Assembly: GCF_001866655.1 (NCBI RefSeq)
Contig: NZ_MLYR01000131.1
Location: 1-36,760 of the forward strand
Direction: 5' to 3'
DNA: 36,760 nucleotides
Source: Bacillus sp. MUM 116
Lineage (GTDB): Bacteria; Bacillota; Bacilli; Bacillales; Cytobacillaceae
Below are positions 15,879 to 25,111 of the stretch, piece by piece; position 1 is the first letter of the stretch; each line of letters opens with the position of its first letter. The position numbers were made by a program, and so were the translations under genes. Below the pieces are notes generated by a model, which saw only the letters and a program-made list of their open reading frames with translations, did no database searches and was not told the DNA's origin.

Positions 15879-17051
15879 TCAAGAATCAACTTTGATAGTA
15901 GCTTTTGCTAAAAACTGCTCTATCCTGTTTAACCCTTCCTCTAAATTTTCCATCGAACTCGCATAAGAAATTCGAATATATCCCTCTCCATAAGTTGAGA
16001 AGGCACTGCCAGGTATGACCGCTACTTTGGCATGATCAATTAATTTTTCAGTAAATTCTTCAGAACTCATCCCTGTATTTTTTATAGAAGGAAATAAGTA
16101 AAAGGCTCCTTCCGACCACTTCACATCAAGACCCATTGATTGGATACGGTCAAATACATAATCCCTGCGTTTTTGGTATTCTGCCTTCATCTGGTCAACT
16201 TCGTTTAAATCTTCTGCTAATGCTTCTAAAGCAGCATATTGGCTCGAGGAGGTTGCACAAACAGTATTGAACACATGGATCTTCAGCATTTCTTCTATTA
16301 GATATTTCGGTGCCAGTGCAAACCCAATCCTCCACCCTGTCATCGCATGGGATTTCGAAAGGCCATTAATCACAATGCTCTTTTCTTTCATCTCTGTAAA
16401 AGAGGCAATCGAACAATGTCTCGTTCCATAGGTTAATTCACTATAAATTTCATCGGAGATAATAAAAATCTCCTTATCTCTTAAAAGATCAGCAATCTCC
16501 TGCAACTCTTCTTTTTCTAAAATACACCCACAAGGATTGGATGGATAGGGTAGAAGGATACAACGAGTCTTATCCGTTAGTTTTGTTTTGATCATCTCTG
16601 CGTTAAGCTTAAAGCCAGTTTCCCTCGTATCGATAAAAATAGGTATGGCACCGCATAATCTTATCAGCGGTTCATATGCCGGATAAATAGGTGCCGGCAA
16701 AATCACCTCGCTGCCTTCATCCAATATGGTACGAAATGCAATATCAAGAGCTTCACTTGCACCAATTGTAACAAGAACTTCATTCTCCGGATCATATTTC
16801 AACCCATAGCGGCGGTCCACAAAGCTTGCAATTGCTTTTCGCAGTTCAGGTAATCCCGCGTTGGTCGTATAACCGGTCCGTTTTTCCTCCAGTGATCTAA
16901 TTCCGGCGTTAATCACATTTTCAGGAGTCGGAAAATCCGGTTGGCCAACCGTTAAATTAACGATACTTGAATCGTTTAATACTTTATTATAAATTTTTCG
17001 AATCCCTGATTTTTCTATTTGTCTGACATTCTTGTTGATTAGATGAAGCAT
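15879..17051 (-). CDS. PatA-like class I/II aminotransferase (paralogue 1)
   Basis: This 390-residue PLP aminotransferase is close to B. subtilis PatA/YugH. Landmarks are N172 in YPSNPCG, D200/Y203 in ISDEIYSEL, the PLP lysine K233 in NGLSKSHAMTGWR, and R241. It is the last gene of the minus-strand operon (40 bp after the RraA-family gene). Next to two pyruvate-type aldolase-family genes, the likely job is to turn an imported amino acid into a 2-oxo acid that the aldolases can cleave. It aligns without a gap, with K233 at the same position, to the protein at 30019-31194, so the two are paralogues. The start ATG 17051 has GGTGGGAG immediately upstream. Confidence 0.88.
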   Translation of the reverse strand: MLHLINKNVRQIEKSGIRKIYNKVLNDSSIVNLTVGQPDFPTPENVINAGIRSLEEKRTGYTTNAGLPELRKAIASFVDRRYGLKYDPENEVLVTIGASEALDIAFRTILDEGSEVILPAPIYPAYEPLIRLCGAIPIFIDTRETGFKLNAEMIKTKLTDKTRCILLPYPSNPCGCILEKEELQEIADLLRDKEIFIISDEIYSELTYGTRHCSIASFTEMKEKSIVINGLSKSHAMTGWRIGFALAPKYLIEEMLKIHVFNTVCATSSSQYAALEALAEDLNEVDQMKAEYQKRRDYVFDRIQSMGLDVKWSEGAFYLFPSIKNTGMSSEEFTEKLIDHAKVAVIPGSAFSTYGEGYIRISYASSMENLEEGLNRIEQFLAKATIKVDS

Positions 17052-17091
17052 CTCCCACCATCTCCTTAGTCATTATAGTTTCTTATTCATC

Positions 17092-17760
17092 CTATTCCAG
17101 CATTTCCTCCCATTTCGAATCCCAACGACGCATGAACGTATCCGCTCCTAACACTTTTAAGTCTTGAAGGTTTTGTTCATCCAATTCCTTAGCCGATTTC
17201 CCAATCTTTAAATACACTGCAATCTCATCCTGCGGCACGACTAAAAGCCCATCATTACTCCCGACGATCACATCTCCAGGCTGGATGACACATCCAGAAA
17301 TCGAAACAGGAAAATTGATATCGCCGCCAAGCCCATAGAATTTCGTTGTCAAAGGCGACACTGAATGCGAATACATCTTAAACCCTAAATCTCTTATGGC
17401 AATGGTGTCCGTAACGGCTCCATTGACAATTGCGGCTGCGGCCCCTTTTTCCATCGCGATTCTGGTTGTCACTTCCCCCCAGCAAGCATAACGTTCCTCT
17501 TCGGATGCATCAATCACGACAACATCGCCGGGCTGGATATATTCTAGTGCCTTACATACTAATAACACATCGTTGGGCGGGATTCGCACCGTTACCGCCG
17601 GGCCTGAAAAAGGCGTTTCAATCGGAAATAACGGCTTCATTTTGCTTGCCGTAATGAATTGATAATTAAGCTGGTGGCCGTAGTCACTTGGCGTAATCTC
17701 CCCCAATTGTCTTACCAATTCAGGGTCTGGTCTTTTAATGGAAGTATTTATCGTTATCAT
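17092..17760 (-). CDS. RraA-family protein (4-hydroxy-2-oxoacid aldolase/oxaloacetate decarboxylase type)
   Basis: This protein of about 222 residues belongs to the RraA/HMG-aldolase superfamily. Motifs are CWGEVTTRIAMEKGAAAAIVNG, GAVTDTIAIRDLGF (with the R-D pair of the aldolase motif) and a C-terminal GDVIVGSNDGLLVVP. Enzymic family members use a divalent metal to cleave 4-hydroxy-4-methyl-2-oxoglutarate or similar compounds, or to decarboxylate oxaloacetate. Others are RNase E inhibitors, which is implausible in this context. I choose ATG 17760 (MITINTSIKRPDPEL), with AAGGAG 10 nt upstream; the GTG at 17766 is too close to that site. It lies between the HpaI-type aldolase and an aminotransferase in one operon. 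Confidence 0.82.
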   Translation of the reverse strand: MITINTSIKRPDPELVRQLGEITPSDYGHQLNYQFITASKMKPLFPIETPFSGPAVTVRIPPNDVLLVCKALEYIQPGDVVVIDASEEERYACWGEVTTRIAMEKGAAAAIVNGAVTDTIAIRDLGFKMYSHSVSPLTTKFYGLGGDINFPVSISGCVIQPGDVIVGSNDGLLVVPQDEIAVYLKIGKSAKELDEQNLQDLKVLGADTFMRRWDSKWEEMLE

Positions 17761-17787
17761 CTTCACACTGCTCCTTCTATTTTCCTG

Positions 17788-18588
17788 TTAAACGTCTAAT
17801 GTTACCTTCAAACCGTCTAAGATTTTTCCGTAGCCAGTGGCCATAATCATCCGGTCCGTACTAAAATGAATAAACCTGGCTCCGCGCTTTTTCCAGGACA
17901 TCGCAATTTCGTATGGTGTCGGGGCACATTCTCCTTCCTGCACCTCGGAAAATAAAGCGAGATCGACACCCTTTTTAACGGCAAGGTCGATGACGCGGTC
18001 CAAGGCTTTCACAACTTCCGGATGGGTTGTGTCCCCCTCGTATCCCATAGCCATCGATAAATCGTAAGGACCAGGCATAATGCCGGTGATACCGGAATCG
18101 AGTATGTCTTCAATATTTTCGAGCGCCTCTTCATTTTCGATTATTACCCAGATTAAGAGGTTGTTGTCACTCCACTCGCGGTATTCCTTATTGCTTTTAA
18201 AACCATCCATCGCCCGGATGCTTGGACTGAATCCTCGTTTTCCGGCAGGTCCGTATTTCGCGGACTGCACAATCCTTCTTGCTTCTTCCCCTGTCCGGAC
18301 ACTGGATATCAGTACCCCGGCTGCGCCGGCATCCAAGATTTTCGTAATGCCGGAATGCTCACTAGATGGAAGTCGGACGAGTGCAGCAGTGCCGCCAGCC
18401 GTCGCGGCACGGATCATTTCAACCGTACCTTCAAAAGCGAAAGTGCTGTGCTCTCCATCAAGTAGGACAAAATCGAACCCGGCGTGGCCGGCAAATTCTG
18501 CTACATCCGGACTGTTAAAGGAAATAAAGGTTCCAACCGCAAATCCTCTTGTTTGTAATGCTTGATCGATTCTCTTCGTATGGCTCAT
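17788..18588 (-). CDS. HpcH/HpaI-family class II pyruvate aldolase
   Basis: This 266-residue TIM-barrel aldolase cleaves 4-hydroxy-2-oxo acids to pyruvate and an aldehyde. It carries the family residues H47 in LLDGEHSTF, the substrate-binding arginine in VRLPSS, E151 in VIIENEEA and D176 in MPGPYDLSMAMG; E151 and D176 bind the divalent metal. The ATG overlaps the stop of the ABC ATPase gene by 4 bp (ATGA), so the enzyme is translationally coupled to the transporter. This ties the aldolase directly to the imported substrate. The aldehyde partner cannot be deduced. Confidence 0.88.
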   Translation of the reverse strand: MSHTKRIDQALQTRGFAVGTFISFNSPDVAEFAGHAGFDFVLLDGEHSTFAFEGTVEMIRAATAGGTAALVRLPSSEHSGITKILDAGAAGVLISSVRTGEEARRIVQSAKYGPAGKRGFSPSIRAMDGFKSNKEYREWSDNNLLIWVIIENEEALENIEDILDSGITGIMPGPYDLSMAMGYEGDTTHPEVVKALDRVIDLAVKKGVDLALFSEVQEGECAPTPYEIAMSWKKRGARFIHFSTDRMIMATGYGKILDGLKVTLDV

Positions 18589-20618
18589 ACTTCAACTTCC
18601 TTTCCAACTTTAATACAGGCGACACTATGCCCCTCATCGGTTTCAACAAGCGGTGGCTCAACTTCGCTGCATTCCTTGGTTGCCATAGGGCAGCGGTTAA
18701 AGAAAGCACAGCCCTTTGGCCGGTTCATAACGCTTGGGATTTCCCCTTCTAACATCACATGTTCCCGGTTTTCTTCAACAAATGGATCCGGTATTGGCAC
18801 TGCCGCAAGCAATCCTTTTGTATAAGGATGGAGCGGGTTCTCATATAATGACTTCCAATCTGCCACCTCGACAATCTTTCCTAGATACATCACCACTACC
18901 CGGTCGCTGATATGGCGGACAACGGACAGATCGTGAGCGACAAATAGGTAGGTAAGACCAAGCTTTTTCTGTAAATCTTCTAATAGATTAATAATTTGCG
19001 CCTGAATCGACACATCGAGTGCGGAAATGGCCTCGTCGCAAACGATAAACGAAGGGTTACTCGCCAACGCCCGGGCAATTCCGATCCGCTGCCTTTGCCC
19101 GCCGCTGAATTCGTGGGGAACTCTGTTTTTCCACGCGGGATTCAGACCTACAAGTTCGAACAATTCATCAACACGTTTCTCATATTCCTCTTTTGTGTTC
19201 GTTAATTTATGAATGATCAATGGCTCGCCGACAATGCTGCCCGCCGTTTGCCGGGGATCGAGTGAACTAAACGGATCCTGGAACACAAGGGAGATGTTTC
19301 GGCGGATTGGACGCAGTTTGTTCTTTGGCATTTTGGCAATATTTTGTCCGTCAAAAATTACTTCACCTGAAGTCGGTTCGTACATCCGTAAAATACTACG
19401 GATAATCGTTGTTTTCCCGCAGCCGCTTTCCCCAACTAATCCAAGGGTTTCACCTTTTTTAATCGAAAAGCTGACATCGTCCACGGCCTTCACATCAGCC
19501 ACTTTCCGCTTAAAGACACCTTTCATGACTGGAAAATACATTTTAAGGTTTTTAACCTCTAATAGGGTTTCGTTCATTTTCTTTTGTTCAACTGGAGCGT
19601 CCATCAAAGTGACACTGCCTGTGGCCACTTCTAATAATGATTTGTTCGTCACGTCTTCATGGCAGGCTGCATAATGGTTTCCGCCATGAGATTGAAGCCT
19701 TGGCGCTGGTTTCTTTGAACAGGCCGCCGTCCGATGCGGACATCTTGGCAAAAAGGCACAAATATCCTGTTTGTTAATAAGAGATGGAGGAATTCCGTCA
19801 ATCGGAATCAACTGCCGTCCCTTTGGATCATCTAATCTTGGGATGGCGTTCAATAGTGAAATGGTATATGGATGCTTTGGACTTGAGAAAATCTCCTTTG
19901 TGGTGCCCGATTCGACGATTTCACCTGCATACATGACATAAATACGGTCTGCATAACGGGCTACGATCCCTAAATTATGGGTGACCATTACAACAGAGGT
20001 CTTTGTTTTTTTCACAATATCTTTTAGCATTTCAAGGATCTGCGCCTGTGTGGTTACATCAAGCGCTGTCGTTGCTTCATCAGCAATGAGGATTTTCGGA
20101 TTGCAGGCCATCGCCATCGCAATGCACACCCGCTGCCGCATGCCGCCGCTGAATTGGTGTGGGTAATAGTCAATCCTTGCTTCCGCATCAGGAATCCCCA
20201 CGCTTTTCAAAAGTTCTATCGCATGTTTGCGGGCATCCTTCTTATTCATTTTGAGATGAAGGATAATGGTTTCGATAATTTGGTACCCAATCGTTAATAC
20301 GGGATTAAGTGATGTCATCGGTTCCTGGAACACCACGCCGATATCCCCGCCGCGCACCTGTCGCAGCTCCTCACCGCTTAATTGAAGCAAATTCTTTCCA
20401 TTAAATAAGACTTCGCCACCGACAATTTTACCAGGGGGTGTTGGGATCAGCTGTATCCCGGAATACTGTGTCACGGATTTCCCACTGCCGCTCTCGCCGA
20501 CGACCGCAACGATTTCTCCTTCATCCACGTAATAGGAAACGCCATCAACTGCTTTTACGACATTGCGGTCGACTGTGAATTGTGTTTGTAAATTTTTAAC
20601 CTCAAGCAAATGGCTCAT
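18585..20618 (-). CDS. Peptide-type ABC transporter, double ATPase subunit (DppD-DppF fusion, GsiA-like)
   Basis: This 677-residue protein fuses two nucleotide-binding domains, normally separate in Dpp/Opp systems. Domain 1 has Walker A GESGSGKS (near 40), signature FSGGMRQR and Walker B ILIADEATTALD. Domain 2 has Walker A GESGCGKTT, signature FSGGQRQR and Walker B FIVCDEAISALD. Both halves end with the cysteine-rich oligopeptide-transporter tail (ICAFLPRCPHRTAACSKKP; GCAFFNRCPMATKECSEVEP). GGGAGGTG lies 7 nt before ATG 20618. It energises the permeases encoded just upstream. Such fused ATPases occur in glutathione and dipeptide importers. Confidence 0.93.
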   Translation of the reverse strand: MSHLLEVKNLQTQFTVDRNVVKAVDGVSYYVDEGEIVAVVGESGSGKSVTQYSGIQLIPTPPGKIVGGEVLFNGKNLLQLSGEELRQVRGGDIGVVFQEPMTSLNPVLTIGYQIIETIILHLKMNKKDARKHAIELLKSVGIPDAEARIDYYPHQFSGGMRQRVCIAMAMACNPKILIADEATTALDVTTQAQILEMLKDIVKKTKTSVVMVTHNLGIVARYADRIYVMYAGEIVESGTTKEIFSSPKHPYTISLLNAIPRLDDPKGRQLIPIDGIPPSLINKQDICAFLPRCPHRTAACSKKPAPRLQSHGGNHYAACHEDVTNKSLLEVATGSVTLMDAPVEQKKMNETLLEVKNLKMYFPVMKGVFKRKVADVKAVDDVSFSIKKGETLGLVGESGCGKTTIIRSILRMYEPTSGEVIFDGQNIAKMPKNKLRPIRRNISLVFQDPFSSLDPRQTAGSIVGEPLIIHKLTNTKEEYEKRVDELFELVGLNPAWKNRVPHEFSGGQRQRIGIARALASNPSFIVCDEAISALDVSIQAQIINLLEDLQKKLGLTYLFVAHDLSVVRHISDRVVVMYLGKIVEVADWKSLYENPLHPYTKGLLAAVPIPDPFVEENREHVMLEGEIPSVMNRPKGCAFFNRCPMATKECSEVEPPLVETDEGHSVACIKVGKEVEV

Positions 20619-20641
20619 TTATGTACACCTCCCATTGTTTC

Positions 20642-21541
20642 TTACAAGCTTCCTTTCAAGCGCGGATCAAGTGCATCCCTTAATGCATCTCCGACAATAT
20701 TAAAGGCCACCACTACCAGTACGACTGCCATACCAGGGGCAAAGGAAAGGATTGGATTGGATAATAAATATTTATAGCCGTCATTAATCATCGAACCCCA
20801 AGCAGCTTTCGGCGGTACAATTCCAAGTCCTAAAAAGCTAAGTCCCGCTTCAGACAAAATGGCTACACCAAAATTTAAGGTGATCAAAACAATGAGCGGT
20901 GAAATACAGTTTGGCAGTACATGCTTGATCATATTTCTTATGTTCGTCGAGCCCATGAGCTCCTGCGCCACAATATAATCTGATTCCCTGATCGCTAGTG
21001 CCTGACCCCGCATTAACCGAGCGTAAGTCGGTACAAGTGACAGACCTAACGTAATGATGACGTTCTTTAAACCGCCGCCAAAGGCTGCCACGAAAACCAC
21101 TGCCAATATAATAGGGGGAATCGCCATAAGGGCGTCCATTCCTCTCATAATAATGGCATCTATTAACCCGCCAACATAGCCGGAAAATAATCCAAGGATG
21201 ATCCCAATTACACTTGCAATGGCAACGGATACAATACCGACAAGCAGTGCTGCCTGGCTGCCGTAAATAATCCGGCTCAAGACATCCCGTCCAATCAGGT
21301 CTGTTCCCAATGGATGGGCTAGTGATGGGTTTGCAAGGATCTGCGTATAGTCTTGTTTATATGGATCATAGGGGGCAAGCAACGGGGCAAATATGCCGCA
21401 AATAATCATAATGAAGATAATGGCCAAACTCACTATAACCGTTTTTCGAGCAAGAAATACACGAAGGAAGCGCTTTCCTTTACTTGTCTTTTTTACCTCC
21501 TGTTCAACAACGTTTTTAGCAGCAATGATTTCAGTTGTCAT
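20642..21541 (-). CDS. ABC transporter permease, DppC type
   Basis: This 299-residue inner-membrane permease has an N-terminal OppC_N region and about six hydrophobic segments. The typical opening after TM1 is present as PYDPYKQDYTQIL with HPLGTDLIGRDVLSRII. The EAA-like ATPase contact loop lies near QELMGSTNIRNMIKHVLPN, and LSFLGLGIVPPKAAWGSM follows near the C-terminus. AAGGAGGG lies 6 nt before the ATG. The gene is the third in the operon, 12 bp after the DppB-type permease. Confidence 0.93.
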   Translation of the reverse strand: MTTEIIAAKNVVEQEVKKTSKGKRFLRVFLARKTVIVSLAIIFIMIICGIFAPLLAPYDPYKQDYTQILANPSLAHPLGTDLIGRDVLSRIIYGSQAALLVGIVSVAIASVIGIILGLFSGYVGGLIDAIIMRGMDALMAIPPIILAVVFVAAFGGGLKNVIITLGLSLVPTYARLMRGQALAIRESDYIVAQELMGSTNIRNMIKHVLPNCISPLIVLITLNFGVAILSEAGLSFLGLGIVPPKAAWGSMINDGYKYLLSNPILSFAPGMAVVLVVVAFNIVGDALRDALDPRLKGSL

Positions 21542-21553
21542 CTTTGTCCCTCC

Positions 21554-22498
21554 TTATTTAATCCGTATCCGCGGGTCTGCATAGCCATAGGAAATATCAA
21601 TCAATAGATTGGTAAGGGCAACAATAATGGCAATGACGAGCACGCAGCCCTGAACGACAACAAAGTCTTGATTAAAGACACTCTGAACGACAAGCCGTCC
21701 CATACCCGGAATATTGAAGACCTGCTCAACAAATATGGTGCTTCCGACGACGTTCCGCACCTGCAGTCCAATTAATGTGATAACAGGAATAATGGCGTTT
21801 TTCAGTGTATGTCTGATAATAATTACATTTTCCTTTAATCCTTTGGAACGAGCTGTACGGGTAAAATCCTGCATAATGACTTCAAGCATCGCCGACCTGG
21901 TCTGGCGGGCAAAGGAAGCTAGCGCCGCAAAGGCAAGGCAGATAACAGGCATAATGACCTGCTGTATACTCAACCAGAAATCTTCAAATGGGGAGGTATA
22001 TCCTTGAACCGGAAACCATCCCAGTTTTAAGCTGAAGAAATAAATACATAATACAGCGAGCCAGAAGGCAGGTACCGCCATTCCAAAGTTTGAGACGACG
22101 GAAATGAGGGAATCAATTTTTCCTCCCCTTCTAATGGCCGCAATAATCCCGGCCGGCACCCCGATCATGATGGCTAATACCATTGAAAGAATACTGATAT
22201 AAATGGTTTTTGGTAAGTGTTCGCCAATAATCTTCGTGACATCTTCCTTAATGGCAATCGACTTGCCCAGATCCCCTTGAACGGCATGTTCAACCCATGT
22301 AAAATATTGAACTGGCAGCGAGCGGTTCAGCCCTAATTCCTCGCGGATTTGTTCTACTTGTTCTTTTGAGGCTTCAGGTCCGAGCAAAGTCCGTGCAGGA
22401 TCTCCCGGCAAAACCTGCAGAATGGAAAATACAATGAGGGTCACCATAAACAAAACAATGACGGTCTGCAATAACCTGCGGATAATAAACGCAATCAT
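21554..22498 (-). CDS. ABC transporter permease, DppB type
   Basis: This 314-residue permease begins with the family signature MIAFIIRRLLQTVIVLFMVT, followed by LPGDPARTLLGPEASKEQVE. The ATPase-contact motif lies near ARSKGLKENVIIIRHTLKN and the C-terminal GYADPRIRIK is typical. Five to six membrane segments are visible. AAGGAG lies 7 nt before ATG 22498. Together with the DppC-type protein it forms the translocation channel. Confidence 0.93.
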   Translation of the reverse strand: MIAFIIRRLLQTVIVLFMVTLIVFSILQVLPGDPARTLLGPEASKEQVEQIREELGLNRSLPVQYFTWVEHAVQGDLGKSIAIKEDVTKIIGEHLPKTIYISILSMVLAIMIGVPAGIIAAIRRGGKIDSLISVVSNFGMAVPAFWLAVLCIYFFSLKLGWFPVQGYTSPFEDFWLSIQQVIMPVICLAFAALASFARQTRSAMLEVIMQDFTRTARSKGLKENVIIIRHTLKNAIIPVITLIGLQVRNVVGSTIFVEQVFNIPGMGRLVVQSVFNQDFVVVQGCVLVIAIIVALTNLLIDISYGYADPRIRIK

Positions 22499-22524
22499 GA
22501 CAATTCTCCTTTTCAGTTAGATAA

Positions 22525-22551
22525 GAGGGGAAGATGAATCATCATCCCCTC
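22525..22551 (-). other. Intercistronic stem-loop after the binding-protein gene
   Basis: Arms GAGGGG...CCCCTC form a hairpin of about 11 bp with one mismatch in the 64-bp gap between the binding-protein stop and the first permease. On the minus strand there is no T-run after it, so it probably stabilises the upstream mRNA or dampens downstream expression. That would leave the binding protein in excess over the permeases. Confidence 0.55.
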
Positions 22552-22562
22552 AAGCTTTTTTA

Positions 22563-24161
22563 TTATTTTGAAAGCCATGTCTTTTCTGGAGAATACACAT
22601 TGCCATATGTTTCATTAAATCCGCTGTCTTGAATATTCGGATACAGGACAATTGGCATAGTCGTAATCGCTAATGGGAAGAACATATGGTTTTCCTCGAA
22701 GACAGCCTTCTGTAATTCAAGGTTTGCCTGCTGCTTTGTTTCCGGATCGGTTGCAGCTTTACCCCTTTTAATGAGCGCTTCCACTTTTTCCGGATGGTCA
22801 ATGTTTACGTATAATTTGGCTTTTTTGCTTAAGTAACGTTCCATGTAAAGCGGCAGGTCTGGGGAGGTAATGACGTCAAAGTACATCAGCCCGTCCCACT
22901 TCGTGCCAATCAGTTCATACATTCTAGCAGTATCAACGTTTACAACTTCCGCATCAATTCCAACTTCCTTTAAATAGCTCTGATATACAGGCGGAAGTGA
23001 TTCATGCTCAAGGCCTGGCCAAGACATGAGCTTCGTTTTGAAGCCGTTTGGATATCCTGCTTCAGCCAGCAATTTCTTCGCTTTTTCAGGATTATATTCG
23101 AATTTTTTTACATCCTTATTGTAAGAAGTACCTGTCATTGGCCCCCACTGGTCTGTTACTTCATAGCCGCCTTTAAGGACTTTTTCAACAATAGTTTTCG
23201 CATCAATGGCATAAGCTAAAGCTTCTCTGACCTTTGGATTGGCCCATGGAGAATTCGGATTTCCGCTATTTGGGATAAGCCCATTTTCTCTGTTGCCAAG
23301 GCCTGTTGTTAGTGTGACGACTTTGTATTGATCGTTCTTTTCTAATTCTAGAACTCTATCAACCGGTAAATAAAATGATGCATCCACTTCTCTTTTCTGG
23401 AAGGCAGCGGTGGCCGTCATCGCATCTGGAATGATTTTGTATTCGACCCCGTCAAGATATGGAAGACCCTTTTGCCAGTAATTCTCATTTTTCTTGTATT
23501 TAATGGAGACGCCGCGTTGCCAGCTGACAAACGTGAATGCACCAGTGCCCACTGGATGGCTAGCTGCCCAGTCTTTTCCGTTCTTTTCATAAGCAGTCGG
23601 CGAAATCATTTGAATCCAGAAACAGAGCGCGTTGTTCAAGCTGCTGTTCCATTCCGTCAGGTTCACGCGTACGGTAGAATCATCTACTACGTCAATCGAC
23701 TTAATCCCATCTACTTCACCGCGTTTAGCTTTTTGGAATAATTCAATATTCCATTTCACAGCCTTTGCGTTAAAATCGGTGCCGTCGTGGAATTTAATGT
23801 TCTTTTTCAAATAATAGGTAATGGTTTTTGCCTGCGGGTCGGTTTCCCACTTTTCCGCTAAAAGCGGCTGCATTTCACCTTTATCATTAAATTTTCCTAA
23901 AGTTTCAAGAACAGGAGCCATCATGTGCAAGAATCCGCTTCCAACCTGCTCTGGCGGATTTCCTATATTTGCTGGTTCTATAGGGGAGGAAATTTTTAAT
24001 ACGCCGCCATACTGTGGCTTCCCTGGATCTTCCTGCTTTTGCGGGGATGCATGAGAATTTGAGGTAGTGGATTTTGATCCCGAACAGCCGGAAAGTATTA
24101 CAGCAATTATCAAACCAATCATGACATTAAGATATAAAAGCTTTGATTTCCTTTTGAACAT
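22563..24161 (-). CDS. Solute-binding lipoprotein of a peptide-type ABC transporter (SBP_bac_5)
   Basis: This 532-residue extracellular binding protein is anchored as a lipoprotein: a basic N-terminus, a hydrophobic stretch and the lipobox VILSGC with C26 as the lipidated residue. A Ser/Thr-rich linker follows. The mature part has SBP_bac_5 motifs (ETDPQAKTITYYLKKNIKFH, DGTDFNAKAVKWN, AFTFVSWQRG). AAAGGAGGG lies 9 nt before the ATG. It is the first gene of the operon and defines the transporter's ligand, which may be a peptide, opine or other amino-acid derivative; the linked aldolases argue for a hydroxylated or branched one. It is divergent from the TetR regulator. Confidence 0.93.
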   Translation of the reverse strand: MFKRKSKLLYLNVMIGLIIAVILSGCSGSKSTTSNSHASPQKQEDPGKPQYGGVLKISSPIEPANIGNPPEQVGSGFLHMMAPVLETLGKFNDKGEMQPLLAEKWETDPQAKTITYYLKKNIKFHDGTDFNAKAVKWNIELFQKAKRGEVDGIKSIDVVDDSTVRVNLTEWNSSLNNALCFWIQMISPTAYEKNGKDWAASHPVGTGAFTFVSWQRGVSIKYKKNENYWQKGLPYLDGVEYKIIPDAMTATAAFQKREVDASFYLPVDRVLELEKNDQYKVVTLTTGLGNRENGLIPNSGNPNSPWANPKVREALAYAIDAKTIVEKVLKGGYEVTDQWGPMTGTSYNKDVKKFEYNPEKAKKLLAEAGYPNGFKTKLMSWPGLEHESLPPVYQSYLKEVGIDAEVVNVDTARMYELIGTKWDGLMYFDVITSPDLPLYMERYLSKKAKLYVNIDHPEKVEALIKRGKAATDPETKQQANLELQKAVFEENHMFFPLAITTMPIVLYPNIQDSGFNETYGNVYSPEKTWLSK

Positions 24162-24254
24162 AAAAAGAACCCTCCTTTAAAATCTCTTAATCTAATTTAG
24201 AAAAACATAAGTACTTTTCCCTGTTTCCCTCCTTAGTGATTGATAAAACCAAAG

Positions 24255-24286
24255 ACATACTTTATCATTTAGATACCAGAGTATGT
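24255..24286. promoter_or_regulatory. Inverted repeat in the divergent ABC operon/TetR regulatory region
   Basis: ACATACT (24255-24261) and AGTATGT (24280-24286) are perfect inverted half-sites, 18 nt apart, lying between the binding-protein gene and the TetR gene. Closer to the TetR gene lie a TATGAT -10 box (24391-24396) and the small inverted repeat CTAA-N5-TTAG (24364-24376), which could be an autoregulatory site. Which of these TetR binds cannot be told by eye. Confidence 0.4.
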
Positions 24287-24458
24287 AATTGATGTTTTTA
24301 ATCTTACTATAGCTTTTTAAATTTTTCAATAATTTAAAAAATAAAAATTTTAATACAATTTAACTAATTCTGTTAGGTTTCATTTTGTGTTATGATTTTC
24401 GTGTGGATTACACATTTCGAGGAAAAAATTGTATTTTTAGTTAAGGAGCGATGTCAAA

Positions 24459-25064
24459 ATGGCTCGAAAAAGTAGAGAAGAAGCAAAAAAAACGCGCAAC
24501 AGACTGAACCAGATCAGTTTGGAACTCTTTCTCAAGAAAGGCTATCAAAATACGACAATTGACGACATTTGCAAAAAAGCCGGTGTCACCAAAGGGGCTT
24601 TTTATAATCATTTTAAAAATAAAGGAGAAATCATCCTTAGTTCCTGGTTTGATCTTGATGAGGAAGTGATCACTAGAGTATCATCACAAACCTATCAAAC
24701 TAATAAAGAAGAATTGATCGCCCTTTGCGAAGAAATGTACAATTATGTAAATGAAAGCCGCAGAGAATGGACGAAGGCCATCTATACCTTGCAAATCAAT
24801 GACGAACAGCCTTCCTACATGATTTCGCAGGAACGGCGAATGTTTAACCATTTTAAAGGGATTATTCAAAAAGGACAGGAGCAAAATGAATTTCGCCGGG
24901 ATATGGATGCCGGATTTATCTCCCATATGATTCTCATTTATACCCGGGGCATTATCTTCGACTGGCTGCTCCATTCTGCAGATAAATTAGGCCCCGAACA
25001 TATGGGGCTGCTTGTTCCGTTTTTTGATACTTTTAATCCGAAACTGGAATGTGTGAAAAATTAA
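24459..25064 (+). CDS. TetR/AcrR-family transcriptional regulator
   Basis: This 201-residue repressor-type protein has an N-terminal HTH (about 8-55; LFLKKGYQNTTIDDICKKAG, recognition helix TKGAFYNHFKNKGE) and a helical ligand/dimer domain. The ATG is preceded by AAGGAG at about 10 nt. It is transcribed away from the ABC transporter/aldolase operon, 297 bp from its first gene, so it probably controls that operon and itself. The inducer is presumably the transported compound or a metabolite. Confidence 0.9.
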   Translation: MARKSREEAKKTRNRLNQISLELFLKKGYQNTTIDDICKKAGVTKGAFYNHFKNKGEIILSSWFDLDEEVITRVSSQTYQTNKEELIALCEEMYNYVNESRREWTKAIYTLQINDEQPSYMISQERRMFNHFKGIIQKGQEQNEFRRDMDAGFISHMILIYTRGIIFDWLLHSADKLGPEHMGLLVPFFDTFNPKLECVKN

Positions 25065-25111
25065 GCAGGAACAAGCGCCTCAGTTCTCAAAGGGTCCATT
25101 TTCAAAGTTTC

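Noticed and set aside
18080..18565. 161-codon plus-strand ORF opposite the HpaI-type aldolase
   Set aside because: It is an antisense shadow. The minus-strand frame carries all aldolase residues.
19213..19674. 153-codon plus-strand ORF opposite the ABC ATPase
   Set aside because: It is an antisense shadow inside conserved Walker-motif sequence.
24197..24208. Three-codon leader ORF (ATG TTT TTC TAA) upstream of the binding-protein gene, with an AAGGAGGG further upstream
   Set aside because: The spacing to the ribosome-site-like sequence is too long (about 18 nt) and no attenuator structure follows. It is likely chance.
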